Source: an uncultured Eubacteriaceae bacterium
GTDB lineage: Bacteria > Bacillota > Clostridia > Lachnospirales > CAG-274
Direction: 5' to 3'
DNA length: 64,000 nucleotides
Assembly: GCA_946497035.1 (NCBI GenBank)
Contig: CAMMIW010000008.1
Location: 1 to 64,000, forward strand
Shown: positions 54,492 to 63,361 of the stretch, piece by piece
Position numbering within the stretch: the first letter of the stretch is position 1
Layout: each line of letters opens with the position of its first letter
Position numbers and translations under genes: made by a program
The notes under the pieces: model-generated
What the model saw: the letters and a program-made list of their open reading frames with translations, nothing else
Told to the model about the DNA's origin: nothing
Databases searched by the model: none

Positions 54492-54713
54492 ATGTCAACA
54501 AACAAATCTTCAAACAAAATTAATATTCCAGAGGCTAGAGCAGCTTTAGAACAGTTTAAATATGAGGTTGCAAATGAAATTGGTGTGCCTTTAAAACAAG
54601 GTTATAATGGAGATTTAACATCTGCTCAAAACGGCTATGTTGGTGGATATATGGTTAAAAAAATGATAGAAGCTCAAGAAAGACAAATGGCAGGAAAAAA
54701 TCATAATAGCTAA
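54492..54713 (+). CDS. Alpha/beta-type small acid-soluble spore protein
   Basis: A 73-aa DNA-coating spore protein. The GPR cleavage region KYEVANEIG (consensus K-F/Y-E-I/V-A-S/N-E) lies near residue 25 and the conserved second helix reads GYNGDLTSAQNGYVGGYMVK. It binds and protects DNA in the spore core and is degraded at germination. AGGAGGAAACTTT lies before ATG; a terminator follows. Confidence 0.95.
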   Translation: MSTNKSSNKINIPEARAALEQFKYEVANEIGVPLKQGYNGDLTSAQNGYVGGYMVKKMIEAQERQMAGKNHNS

Positions 54714-54734
54714 TTTTTATAAATTATATTAAAA

Positions 54735-54776
54735 AAGTAGGCAAAATCATAAAAATATTTATGGCTTTGCCTATTT
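54735..54776 (+). terminator. Terminator after SASP gene
   Basis: GTAGGCAAA.TCATAAA and TTTATGG.TTTGCCTAT arms (54738-54753, 54758-54774) form a long stem. The rest of the 54714-55023 gap is AT-rich and presumably holds the cyclophilin promoter (TTGACA at 54959-54964). Confidence 0.75.
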
Positions 54777-55023
54777 GTATATTAAAATAAAAAAAGAAAA
54801 GTTTAAATAAAACCTATCTCTTCTTTTTAATAAAAGTTACTATTTATAAAATATATATAATTTTTTAACGTAATCTAAATAAAATATATCATATTAGTAC
54901 ATTTTATTTAGTATATTTTAAAAATTTTAACATTATGTAAATTATTGTATGATATTATTGACAAATTTATTATTTGGTATAAAATATAAGAGAATAAATT
55001 TGTAAAATGGAGGCATAAATTTT

Positions 55024-55839
55024 ATGAGAAAAAAATCAATTTTAGCTTTATTACTAGTTACTCTAGCTTTTAACGTTGCTTGTGGTAAAAAAGATACAAA
55101 AGAAGATACTTCAACAACAACAGAAACTACATCTGAAAATAACTCTGAATCAATTAGCCAAAATTCAACAGAAAGTAATAATGAAAATACATCTAATGAG
55201 CTTTTACAATTTTCTGAAATAAAAGAAGGTGAAGAAATTGCCATAATAAAAACAAATTATGGCGATATAAAAATAAGATTTTTTAAAGATAAAGCCCCTA
55301 AAGCTGTTGAAAACTTTTTAACTCATGCAAAAGAAGGCTACTATGATGGTCTTATTTTTCACAGAGTTATTAAAGACTTTATGATACAAGGTGGCGATCC
55401 TACTGGTACCGGTATGGGAGGAGAAAGTATATACGGCGAGCCTTTTGAAGATGAAATTAATATACCAGATTTAAGACATTTTAACGGTGCTGTAAGTATG
55501 GCAAATAGTGGGGCAAATACTAACGGTAGCCAGTTTTTTATAGTTCAAAGCAATAGTATTACTGATGAAGATAAAGAAGCTTTAAAACATTTTATCGAAA
55601 ATCAAGAAGAAGAACAAAATGGAATAAAAGTTAAAGATGTTTATCCTGTTAATGTGGCAGAAAAATATATAGAAGTTGGAGGAACACCTTGGCTTGATGG
55701 TAAACATACTGTTTTTGGCCAAGTTTATGAAGGCATGGACGTTGTTGATGAAATAGCAAATGTTGCTGTTGATGAAAATGACAAACCTAAAGAAGATGTT
55801 GTTATAGAAAGTATAACTGTAGAAAAATATAAAAAATAA
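55024..55839 (+). CDS. Cyclophilin-type peptidyl-prolyl isomerase lipoprotein
   Basis: The 271-aa precursor has a lipobox ([11 protein letters not shown]) and a Thr/Ser/Asn-rich linker (residues 21-60), then a cyclophilin domain with catalytic [30 protein letters not shown] and [17 protein letters not shown] roughly 40-aa insertion ([20 protein letters not shown]…) sits before the last motif. It would assist folding of exported proteins at the membrane surface. GGAGGCATAAATTTT precedes the ATG. Confidence 0.92.
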   Translation: MRKKSILALLLVTLAFNVACGKKDTKEDTSTTTETTSENNSESISQNSTESNNENTSNELLQFSEIKEGEEIAIIKTNYGDIKIRFFKDKAPKAVENFLTHAKEGYYDGLIFHRVIKDFMIQGGDPTGTGMGGESIYGEPFEDEINIPDLRHFNGAVSMANSGANTNGSQFFIVQSNSITDEDKEALKHFIENQEEEQNGIKVKDVYPVNVAEKYIEVGGTPWLDGKHTVFGQVYEGMDVVDEIANVAVDENDKPKEDVVIESITVEKYKK

Positions 55840-55916
55840 AAATACATCTTCATAGATTATTTTTATTTTTTATAAAATAATATTATTAATTTACTTAATC
55901 TTATAAAAACCAAAGC

Positions 55917-55947
55917 TTGAGGCTGTAGACTTTGTCTACAGCCTCAA
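55917..55947. repeat. Palindromic repeat, copy 1
   Basis: TTGAGGCTGTAGAC, TTT, GTCTACAGCCTCAA is a perfect 14-bp inverted repeat. The inner 25 bp recurs, with the spacer complemented, at 61438-61462. Outer AAACCAAA/TTTGGTTT arms (about 55907 and 55974) extend it loosely. Confidence 0.85.
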
Positions 55948-56095
55948 TACTTATTAATTCTTTTTCAATTATTTTGGTTTAAATAAAAAGGTAAAGTTTG
56001 AGATAGATCTAATCACACCTACTAGTCATTTTAATAAAACTGTCCTCTTATCAATCTATAATGTTATTATAAATATTTATTATAAAGTCTATTTA

Positions 56096-56746
56096 TTACT
56101 TATTTTTTATAGGGCTTATTCTTATTTTATCAACAGTTGCACCTGTTTTTCTTTTAACAATATCTTCTATTTGAGCTATTTCTGCTTCGCTAAGCTCAGT
56201 TTTATTAACAACTACATCTACAGTATCATCATCTATTCTAACATAAACTTCTTTAAAACCTTTAGCCTCTATCATAGCTTCCGCAGCAGTTTCTTTTTCA
56301 ATTCTTTCTTGAATTTTTAACATTTCATCAGCGGCAGTAGCCTTTTTATCTTGCTCTATATTTTCATTATTTATCATTTCTGTTAAAATATCTTTTTGTT
56401 TAGCTCTAGCCTGTTCTCTTTCAAGCTTAGCTTGAACGAAGTAAGAAGTATCATTGCTATTATTCACAAAAACCGCTTTTCCCGCCTCATCTTCTCCATT
56501 TTCATTAGAAGCCGTTGCATTTGATGGTGTTTTATTTTCAACACTTTGGTTATTTTGTTTGTTTTCATTATGTACTTCTTCTCCATATAAGTCATAGTCT
56601 GGCACAAGTCCTGTTATATCTCCATCATCTGTCATAACCACTTCTGTTACTTCTGTATTATTACCTACATAATTTAAATACCCAGCTGCTCCTACCATAA
56701 CTACTAAGGCTGTTATTATAACTTGGTTTCTTTTAAATGCAAACAT
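56096..56746 (-). CDS. spoIIIAH: Stage III sporulation protein AH
   Basis: The 216-aa bitopic protein has an N-terminal helix (MFAFKRNQVIITALVVMVGA AGYL, membrane) and a conserved YscJ/FliF-like C-terminal domain (LTEMINNENIEQDKKATAAD, KGFKEVYVRIDDDTVDVVV, AQIEDIVKRKTG). In the mother cell it binds forespore SpoIIQ to build the intercellular feeding channel. Last gene of the spoIIIA operon. Confidence 0.95.
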   Translation of the reverse strand: MFAFKRNQVIITALVVMVGAAGYLNYVGNNTEVTEVVMTDDGDITGLVPDYDLYGEEVHNENKQNNQSVENKTPSNATASNENGEDEAGKAVFVNNSNDTSYFVQAKLEREQARAKQKDILTEMINNENIEQDKKATAADEMLKIQERIEKETAAEAMIEAKGFKEVYVRIDDDTVDVVVNKTELSEAEIAQIEDIVKRKTGATVDKIRISPIKNK

Positions 56747-56810
56747 TTTTTTGCCTCCTTAAATTTATTATTATAGTTAATATAATTTTATTCAAATAAA
56801 TATTAAAATA

Positions 56811-57365
56811 TTACTTCATTTCCAATACCTCTATCTTATGAAGCTCTACACCTAATAATGAGTTAGTAGCTTTTATAAGCATATTTTTGATCTCTACGTT
56901 ACCTCCTCCTTGTGCCACTATTAAAACACCAGATATTTTAGGATTTATTTCTTTTAAAACAAGAGGCTCATCTCCATTTATTTTAACTGTGGAATATTGC
57001 TCTTTATCAGAAAAAATCTCTCGTTTATCTCCGTTTAAAGCTTCTTCATTAGTTTTAGAGTTTTCTCTTAAGCTATCATCTTTTGTTACAATCTCTTTGC
57101 CATTTTCTAGGGTTATCATAACATCTACATCTCCAACACCTTCTACTTGACTTAATATCATTTTTAATCTACTTTCTAGCTGGGCTTCATATGTATTGTT
57201 AGTTGTATTTATAGATTGTCCTTTATAATCTATGTTGCTAGTTTCATTTTTATTACTATTAAAAAAATTACCGCTAAAAGCAATTAATAATATACCTAAA
57301 AAAATAGCAACTATTATATTATAAAAATTTTTCTTATCTTCAAATAATTTTCTAATTATATTCAT
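56811..57365 (-). CDS. spoIIIAG: Stage III sporulation protein AG
   Basis: The 184-aa protein starts at ATG 57363-57365 (AAAGGAGAG 6 bases upstream; the longer frame has no proper site). A membrane helix near residue 20-35 is followed by a ring-forming domain (RLKMILSQVEGVGDVDVMIT, GVLIVAQGGGNVEIKNMLIK). In B. subtilis it forms a large ring of the SpoIIIA-SpoIIQ channel. Confidence 0.93.
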   Translation of the reverse strand: MNIIRKLFEDKKNFYNIIVAIFLGILLIAFSGNFFNSNKNETSNIDYKGQSINTTNNTYEAQLESRLKMILSQVEGVGDVDVMITLENGKEIVTKDDSLRENSKTNEEALNGDKREIFSDKEQYSTVKINGDEPLVLKEINPKISGVLIVAQGGGNVEIKNMLIKATNSLLGVELHKIEVLEMK

Positions 57366-57382
57366 AGTAACTCTCCTTTTTC

Positions 57383-57943
57383 TCAAGTTAATGTTACAAA
57401 TATATTATTAATGTTTAAATTATAAAAATTTGATATTATTTTTTTTATATTATTTATTTGTTTTTCTTGATTATTTTCACCATTTTTATTTTCATTAAAA
57501 GGTTTAACATATATATTATTGTTGTTAGATTTTAACGTTAAATCTATTTTTTCAATATTTATTTCTTCATATTTGTTTTCATATAAAAAAACATCTATAT
57601 TTTGTATGTAATATTCATCATTTAATAAAGATTCTATTTGTCTTTTAATATTTTCTTCAAAAGCATTTTTTACCATTTCATTTTGTATATTTTTATATTT
57701 TTCCATATTAATATTATCTAGTGTGTTAAAGTCGTCCTCTTTAAATATAGTTAATGCTTCTACATTTTTTATATTGTTAAACAAAAAATTTAAAGGTTGG
57801 ATCATAACAAAAACTAATATTATATTAAAAACTAAATTTATATAAGAGCGATATTTACCGCTTGGTATAATAACTTGTATAAAAGACATAAATATTAAAA
57901 ATAATATAATATTTTTTATATAATCATAAAAATAATTTATCAT
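57383..57943 (-). CDS. spoIIIAF: Stage III sporulation protein AF
   Basis: The 186-aa protein has two N-terminal membrane helices (KNIILFLIFMSFIQVIIPSG, INLVFNIILVFVMIQPL) and a soluble Asn-rich C-terminal domain. Position and topology fit SpoIIIAF of the intercellular channel. Confidence 0.9.
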   Translation of the reverse strand: MINYFYDYIKNIILFLIFMSFIQVIIPSGKYRSYINLVFNIILVFVMIQPLNFLFNNIKNVEALTIFKEDDFNTLDNINMEKYKNIQNEMVKNAFEENIKRQIESLLNDEYYIQNIDVFLYENKYEEINIEKIDLTLKSNNNNIYVKPFNENKNGENNQEKQINNIKKIISNFYNLNINNIFVTLT

Positions 57944-57953
57944 ATTTTTCTCC

Positions 57954-59069
57954 TTATCCCGAAACAGTTAACATAATAACTATAAAAAATATAAATAAAA
58001 TTAAAAATACTATTAAGCTAGATAAAACAATTTTTGTATATTCTCCCATTATATCAACACAAGATGTTATTCTTCTATCTGTTATAGGCTCAATTAAAAT
58101 AGCCGTTATTTTATATATTAATATTAAAGATATAAGCTTTATTATAGGAACAATAGAACAAGCTAAAATTGTTATTAATATAGCTATACCTATACCACTT
58201 TTTAAAAGGCCTACAAAATGCATAATGCTATCAATGGCTCCCATCATAGCATCTCCTACAACAGGAACAAAACTTATAAAAGTTTTTGCCGTTTTATTAA
58301 CAACTCCATTTAAAATAGGTGCACCTATTCTCTGTAAAGATATTATAAAACCAAGCCCCATAGCCAAACTTCTTAAAGAAAAATTTATAAACCATTTTAA
58401 AAAATCTATAAGCTTGTTTAAAACCTCTTTAGGAGTTATGTAGTTTATAATATTTAATATAACTGTTGCCGATATTAAAGGTATAAAAAAATTTTTAATA
58501 AGAGTAGATAATAAGCTTAATGTGGTTAATATAAAACTGCTAAAAATAGTACCATTAGTTGGTGCACCAGACATAAATAAAAGTCCAACCAACATTGGCA
58601 TTATACTGTTTATAATATTAGATATACTATTTACCGTGTTATACAATATATCTATAACTATGTTAAAGCTTGTAGCAAGTAACATTGCTATAACCATATA
58701 TGTTGTATAAAAACCTATCTCTGCAACATTTTGATTTTTAAAGCTCTCTGTCAATATTTTAAAAAACGAAGCTAAAATAGCTATTAATATAACATTTTTT
58801 ATTATTTTGGAATTTAAAAATATTTCTTCAAAAACAGCTTTTAATATATAATTTAAAATATTAATTATATTAAATTTTAAGCCTTTTCCAGAAAAAATAT
58901 CTTCTATTAAGCTAGAAAATTTAAAATCACTATTATAAATATTATTATTTATAATGGTGTCATACTGTTCAATATTTAAACTATCTAATCCTTGTGATAT
59001 ATAATCACTAGCATATGTATCTTTATTAAATATAACTATAAATATAATTATAAATATAATTTTTTTCAT
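57954..59069 (-). CDS. spoIIIAE: Stage III sporulation protein AE
   Basis: A 371-aa polytopic protein with signal-like N-terminus, six to seven membrane segments and the conserved KTFISFVPVVGDAMMGAIDS motif. It is the largest membrane part of the SpoIIIA channel. Confidence 0.95.
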   Translation of the reverse strand: MKKIIFIIIFIVIFNKDTYASDYISQGLDSLNIEQYDTIINNNIYNSDFKFSSLIEDIFSGKGLKFNIINILNYILKAVFEEIFLNSKIIKNVILIAILASFFKILTESFKNQNVAEIGFYTTYMVIAMLLATSFNIVIDILYNTVNSISNIINSIMPMLVGLLFMSGAPTNGTIFSSFILTTLSLLSTLIKNFFIPLISATVILNIINYITPKEVLNKLIDFLKWFINFSLRSLAMGLGFIISLQRIGAPILNGVVNKTAKTFISFVPVVGDAMMGAIDSIMHFVGLLKSGIGIAILITILACSIVPIIKLISLILIYKITAILIEPITDRRITSCVDIMGEYTKIVLSSLIVFLILFIFFIVIMLTVSG

Positions 59070-59080
59070 TGCTTGTCCCC

Positions 59081-59467
59081 CTAAGGCATAAGGCTCGTTA
59101 TTAAGCTTAAAAGCCTTGTTATAATAGGCACAGATATAAACATAATAAGTATTTTACCTGCCAATTCTATTTTAGATGCAATAGCCGTCTCTCCTGCATC
59201 TATACATATTTGAGAAGAAAATTCACATATATAAGATATACCTATTATTTTTAAAATAATACCTATATGCTCTACACCTATATCAAGCATAGAAACAATA
59301 TCTAATATTGAGCTAATAACCTCTTCCAAAGTAGGTATAATCATCATAAATATAATTACACCAGTAACTATCGTTATCATAACAGACATATTAGCCATTT
59401 GAGGTTTTATAGTTAAAATAACTATTACAGCTATAATAGCTATTATACATATTTTAAAAATATCCAA
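59081..59467 (-). CDS. spoIIIAD: Stage III sporulation protein AD
   Basis: The 128-aa membrane protein most likely starts at TTG 59465-59467 (LDIFKICIIAIIAVIVILTI), 7 bases after GGAGG; the longer frame overlaps spoIIIAC. GVEHIGIILKIIGISYICEF with a conserved Cys, and SQICIDAGETAIASKIELAG are family hallmarks. Confidence 0.93.
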   Translation of the reverse strand: MDIFKICIIAIIAVIVILTIKPQMANMSVMITIVTGVIIFMMIIPTLEEVISSILDIVSMLDIGVEHIGIILKIIGISYICEFSSQICIDAGETAIASKIELAGKILIMFISVPIITRLLSLITSLMP

Positions 59468-59483
59468 ACCATCACCTCCACAT

Positions 59484-59678
59484 TTATAGGCTAAATAATG
59501 TTTGTACCGTTTCAAAAAGCTCACTTATATATTGTATAACCCAAAATAAAACAACCACTAGCCCTGCAAGAGTTGTAAGCATAGCTTGTTCTTCTCTACC
59601 AGCTCTTATAAGCACCTGATTTAACACAGAAACTAATATACCTACCGCCGCTATTTGAAAAATAACTGTTATATCCAT
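59484..59678 (-). CDS. spoIIIAC: Stage III sporulation protein AC
   Basis: A 64-aa protein with two membrane helices and the conserved loop LIRAGREEQAMLTTLAGLVV, of the SpoIIIAC family. It probably forms part of the channel's inner-membrane pore. Confidence 0.95.
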   Translation of the reverse strand: MDITVIFQIAAVGILVSVLNQVLIRAGREEQAMLTTLAGLVVVLFWVIQYISELFETVQTLFSL

Positions 59679-59688
59679 AGTAACACCT

Positions 59689-60207
59689 CTAAATTAATAA
59701 TATTATTATCATAAGTCCAGATAAAACCCCTAAACTTTGATACATTTTAAAAGTTTTATTTTTTTCATCATCTAAATTTTTTATAGTAGAATTTATATAA
59801 TCTATAACAATGTTTAAACCTTCTATATTAAAATTTACATCTAAAGAGCCTATTATTTTTCCTACAATTTTAATATTTTCTATATCTTCTTTTGTAAAAT
59901 ATGTATTTAAGCTTCCCTTTTTTAAGGCCTCTTCCCACAATATAGATAGCTCTTCTCCTCTTTTTTCTTGTAAGTTTTTTCTAAATATTGTAAATATATT
60001 TTTTATAGGGTTTTGTATATTTTTTTCAATATTTAAAATAGCCTCATTAATGTTAGAAAATAAGGTTATTTCTGAAGATAGAGAAAGCAAACCCCTTTTC
60101 ATCTCTAAAAGATCATTTTTTCTATATATTGGCCTATATGAAAAATATATACCTATAAGAGAAAAACTTATTAAAACAACAATACAACCAATTATTTTAA
60201 AATACAT
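59689..60207 (-). CDS. spoIIIAB: Stage III sporulation protein AB
   Basis: The 172-aa protein has one helix at each end and a GspF-like helical core (LEMKRGLLSLSSEITLFSNI, IVGKIIGSLDV). Its start abuts spoIIIAA with no gap. Scaffold role in the SpoIIIA complex. Confidence 0.92.
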   Translation of the reverse strand: MYFKIIGCIVVLISFSLIGIYFSYRPIYRKNDLLEMKRGLLSLSSEITLFSNINEAILNIEKNIQNPIKNIFTIFRKNLQEKRGEELSILWEEALKKGSLNTYFTKEDIENIKIVGKIIGSLDVNFNIEGLNIVIDYINSTIKNLDDEKNKTFKMYQSLGVLSGLMIIILLI

Positions 60208-61155
60208 TTAATCACCTTTATTATATATACTTATAAAATCTTCATTATATATATTATCTACATTACAAACTTTATTTTTTCTATTTAAAACGATATATCT
60301 TTCAAATATTTTATTGTTTAATATATTTTTTATATTATTTTTTTGTTTTATATCTTCTATGCTATAAGAATGTATTGTGCATATTATTTTTACACCACTA
60401 TTTGCTATTTTTTCTATAGCTTTTATATCTTCATCACTACCTATTTCATCAACAGCAATAACATTAGGAGCCATACTTCTTAAAAGCATAAGCATACCTT
60501 CAGATTTTGGGCATCTATCTAATATATCTGTCCTTTTGCCAACATCTAATTGGGGCTTACCCATATAAGTTCCTGCTATTTCAGATCTTTCATCTACCAA
60601 ACCAACATTCTCTTTATAATCGCTAATATTTTTTATAATATCTCTTAAAAGAGTTGTTTTACCACAATTAGGCGGTGATATTATCATTGTAGATTTTATA
60701 TTTGGTTTATTGACATATGGTAAAATATGGTTAGAACACCCTTTTATTTCTCTTGCTATTCTTATATTTATAGAAGATATATTTCGCATAGTTTTTATTT
60801 TATCTTTTTCTAATATAACTTTACCAGCTATACCTACTCTAAAACCACCTTTTAATGTAATAAAGCCATTTTTTAGCTCTTGCTCTAAAGCATATATAGA
60901 ATAATCACTCATAGTTTCAATAGTTTGGTTTATATCTTCTGTAGTAGGCTTATAAACTTTATCTTCTAAAAATATTTCAGACACAATCATATTTTTTAAT
61001 ATAAAATATTCTTTATTAAAAGTTTTAAAAATTATTCCACTACCTAATCTTATTCTAATTTCTTCTGCATTTTCAAAATATTTAAAGTGTATATTATTTA
61101 ATATATGTTTTATATTTTTACCAAAATAGTTTATAAGCTTGTCCTTAACAACCAT
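60208..61155 (-). CDS. spoIIIAA: Stage III sporulation protein AA (ATPase)
   Basis: The 315-aa cytoplasmic ATPase resembles type II/IV secretion ATPases: GFRVGIAGKVI, Walker A ISPPNCGKTTLLRDI, Walker B NVIAVDEIGSDED, GRTD-like VGKRTDILDRCPKSEG. It is thought to power the mother-cell-to-forespore channel. First gene of the eight-gene operon. Confidence 0.96.
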   Translation of the reverse strand: MVVKDKLINYFGKNIKHILNNIHFKYFENAEEIRIRLGSGIIFKTFNKEYFILKNMIVSEIFLEDKVYKPTTEDINQTIETMSDYSIYALEQELKNGFITLKGGFRVGIAGKVILEKDKIKTMRNISSINIRIAREIKGCSNHILPYVNKPNIKSTMIISPPNCGKTTLLRDIIKNISDYKENVGLVDERSEIAGTYMGKPQLDVGKRTDILDRCPKSEGMLMLLRSMAPNVIAVDEIGSDEDIKAIEKIANSGVKIICTIHSYSIEDIKQKNNIKNILNNKIFERYIVLNRKNKVCNVDNIYNEDFISIYNKGD

Positions 61156-61183
61156 TTTTCATTCCTCCTTTGTCTTTTAAATA

Positions 61184-61213
61184 ATTTATATGCTTTTTAA
61201 AAATATATATTAC
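61184..61213 (-). promoter_or_regulatory. Possible sigma-E promoter of spoIIIA
   Basis: On the minus strand GTAATAT (61207-61213), 14 bp, CATATAAAT (61184-61192) resembles the sigma-E consensus (GTMATAWT, 13-15, CATACAMT) and lies about 30-60 bp before spoIIIAA. The remainder of 61214-61437 shows a hairpin AAAAGCC…GGCTTTTT at 61372-61395 (plus-strand terminator-like) but no gene. Confidence 0.45.
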
Positions 61214-61437
61214 TAAAAATTTTATTTTAATAACTTTTAAAAATTATTTATTTTTTTGTTGAAAAAAATGCTAAATTATTATAAAATATACAAGGTTATA
61301 TTTTTTAACAATATATTGTATTTGTTATAATTTTTTAACCATACTAAGTAAAAAATGTTTAATATCGTGTGAAAAGCCGATTTTTAAGGCTTTTTAATTA
61401 CAGTATGTATCAAGAAGGTAAAATTTTATCTTTTTGG

Positions 61438-61462
61438 AGGCTGTAGACAAAGTCTACAGCCT
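61438..61462. repeat. Palindromic repeat, copy 2
   Basis: AGGCTGTAGAC, AAA, GTCTACAGCCT, the same 11-bp arms as at 55917-55947 with the spacer reversed. It lies 39 bp upstream of maf, so it will be part of its leader. Confidence 0.85.
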
Positions 61463-61501
61463 ATATGGTTTTAAAAAAAATTGTCTTGAAGGTGGTAAGT
61501 T

Positions 61502-62110
61502 ATGAAAAAAATTATATTGGCTTCATCTTCACCTAGAAGATGCGCATTATTAAATCAAATGGGCATAAAATTTGATTTAATACCTAGCGACATAGATGAA
61601 GATAATTTTAAAAATTTAAAAGGTGTAGATCTTGTTAAAACTCTTGCTTTAGAAAAAGCAAAAAATATATTTAAAAAAATAGATAAAAAAGAAAATAATA
61701 TATGTATAATAGGTTGTGATACTATTGTATCTATTAACGATATAATATTAGGAAAGCCAAAAGATAAAGAAGACGCTATTAATATGCTTCTACTTTTAAA
61801 CGGCAATATGCATACTGTTTTTACAGGGCTTAGTCTTATAGGCCTTAAAGATGGTATATATTTTGAAGAAACGATTTATTCTTCATCTAATGTTTATTTT
61901 TCTAAATTTTCTAAAAGTGAGCTTTTAGAATATGTAAACACTTTAGAACCAATGGATAAAGCTGGTGCATATGGTATACAGGGAAAAGGTGGCTTTTTAG
62001 TTTCTAAAATAGATGGAGATTTTTATTCTATTATGGGGCTACCTATAAATAAATTATATAATATGCTTAATAAATATGATTTTTTATGTCATAAAAATTT
62101 TACAAATTAG
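61502..62110 (+). CDS. maf: Maf/YhdE-type nucleotide pyrophosphatase
   Basis: The 202-aa protein has the Maf signature ASSSPRRCALLNQMG, EKAKNI, GCDTIVSINDIILGKP and TFTGLSLI-like VFTGLSL, with AGAYGIQGKGG. It hydrolyses non-canonical or modified NTPs (dTTP/UTP type) and is tied to septum control; it is commonly found directly before mreBCD, as here. GAAGGTGGTAAGTT ribosome site. Confidence 0.93.
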   Translation: MKKIILASSSPRRCALLNQMGIKFDLIPSDIDEDNFKNLKGVDLVKTLALEKAKNIFKKIDKKENNICIIGCDTIVSINDIILGKPKDKEDAINMLLLLNGNMHTVFTGLSLIGLKDGIYFEETIYSSSNVYFSKFSKSELLEYVNTLEPMDKAGAYGIQGKGGFLVSKIDGDFYSIMGLPINKLYNMLNKYDFLCHKNFTN

Positions 62111-62311
62111 ATTTTGATTTTAGCTTGATATATAGTTAAAAACATTGTATTATATATTAATATAATAATAATTACAAAATAATACAAAATTTTAACATAG
62201 ATATGTTTTATATAATATAAATAAAAGCCAAAAGGTATTATATAATTTAGTTGTATTACTTTTATTGTTTTTTGGATATACTATAAATAATTATTTTTTA
62301 GGAGGAAATAT

Positions 62312-63349
62312 ATGTTAACAATGACAAAAGATATGGGAATAGACTTAGGAACGGCTAATACACTAGTTTTTGTTAGAGGTAAAGGTATTATAGTAAACGA
62401 GCCCTCTGTTGTAGCTATAAACACTATGACAAGACAAGTTTTAGCTGTTGGTGATGAAGCTAAAAAAATGATAGGGCGTACACCAGGTTCTATACAAGCA
62501 ATTAGGCCTATGAAAGATGGTGTTATAGCAGATTTTGAAGTTACTCAAGAAATGTTAAAATATTTTATAGGTAAAGCATATAATAAGTCTTTATTTTCTA
62601 GTAAACCAAGAATTGTTATATGTGTTCCATCTGGTGTTACAGAAGTTGAAAAACGTGCTGTTATAGAGGCTGCTATGGCGGCAGGAGCAAAAGAAAAAAA
62701 TGCATATCTTATAGAAGAGCCTATGGCAGCTGCTATTGGAGCTGGGCTTCCTGTTGGTGAGCCTTCTGGTAATATGGTTGTAGATATAGGTGGAGGTACA
62801 AGCGAGGTTGCTGTTATATCTTTAGGTGGTATTGTAACAAGTAAATCTATAAGAGTTGCTGGAGATGTTTTTGACACTTCAATTGTTAACTATATAAAAA
62901 AAGAATACAACTTAGCTATTGGTGAAAGAAGCGCCGAAAATATAAAAGTTACTATCGGTTGTGCATATCTAGGTGATAAAGAAACTAAAATGGATATAAG
63001 AGGCCGTGATCTAGTTACAGGCCTTCCTAAAACTATAACTGTAACAGCAAAAGAAATTCAAGATGCTTTAAGCGAGCCAGTTTATTCTATGGTAGATGCT
63101 ATTAAATCTACATTAGAAAAAACTCCACCAGAGCTTGCATCTGATATAATGGAAACAGGCATATATTTAACAGGTGGTGGAGCTTTATTAAAAGGCCTTG
63201 ATATACTTATATCTGAAGAAACAGGTATGCCTGTTCATATAGCAGATGAACCTTTAAATTGTGTTGCTCTTGGAACAGGTATGGTTTTAGAACAAATAGA
63301 CACATTAAAAAATGTTCTTATATCATCTCAAAGATTAAGAATGAACTAA
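62312..63349 (+). CDS. mreB: Rod-shape protein MreB
   Basis: The 345-aa bacterial actin has the phosphate-1 loop [18 protein letters not shown], phosphate-2 [16 protein letters not shown] and the adenosine loop [11 protein letters not shown]. It organises lateral wall synthesis under the membrane. AGGAGGAAATAT precedes the ATG, and a roughly 200-bp leader separates it from maf. Confidence 0.97.
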   Translation: MLTMTKDMGIDLGTANTLVFVRGKGIIVNEPSVVAINTMTRQVLAVGDEAKKMIGRTPGSIQAIRPMKDGVIADFEVTQEMLKYFIGKAYNKSLFSSKPRIVICVPSGVTEVEKRAVIEAAMAAGAKEKNAYLIEEPMAAAIGAGLPVGEPSGNMVVDIGGGTSEVAVISLGGIVTSKSIRVAGDVFDTSIVNYIKKEYNLAIGERSAENIKVTIGCAYLGDKETKMDIRGRDLVTGLPKTITVTAKEIQDALSEPVYSMVDAIKSTLEKTPPELASDIMETGIYLTGGGALLKGLDILISEETGMPVHIADEPLNCVALGTGMVLEQIDTLKNVLISSQRLRMN

Positions 63350-63361
63350 GGAGCGTTTTAA

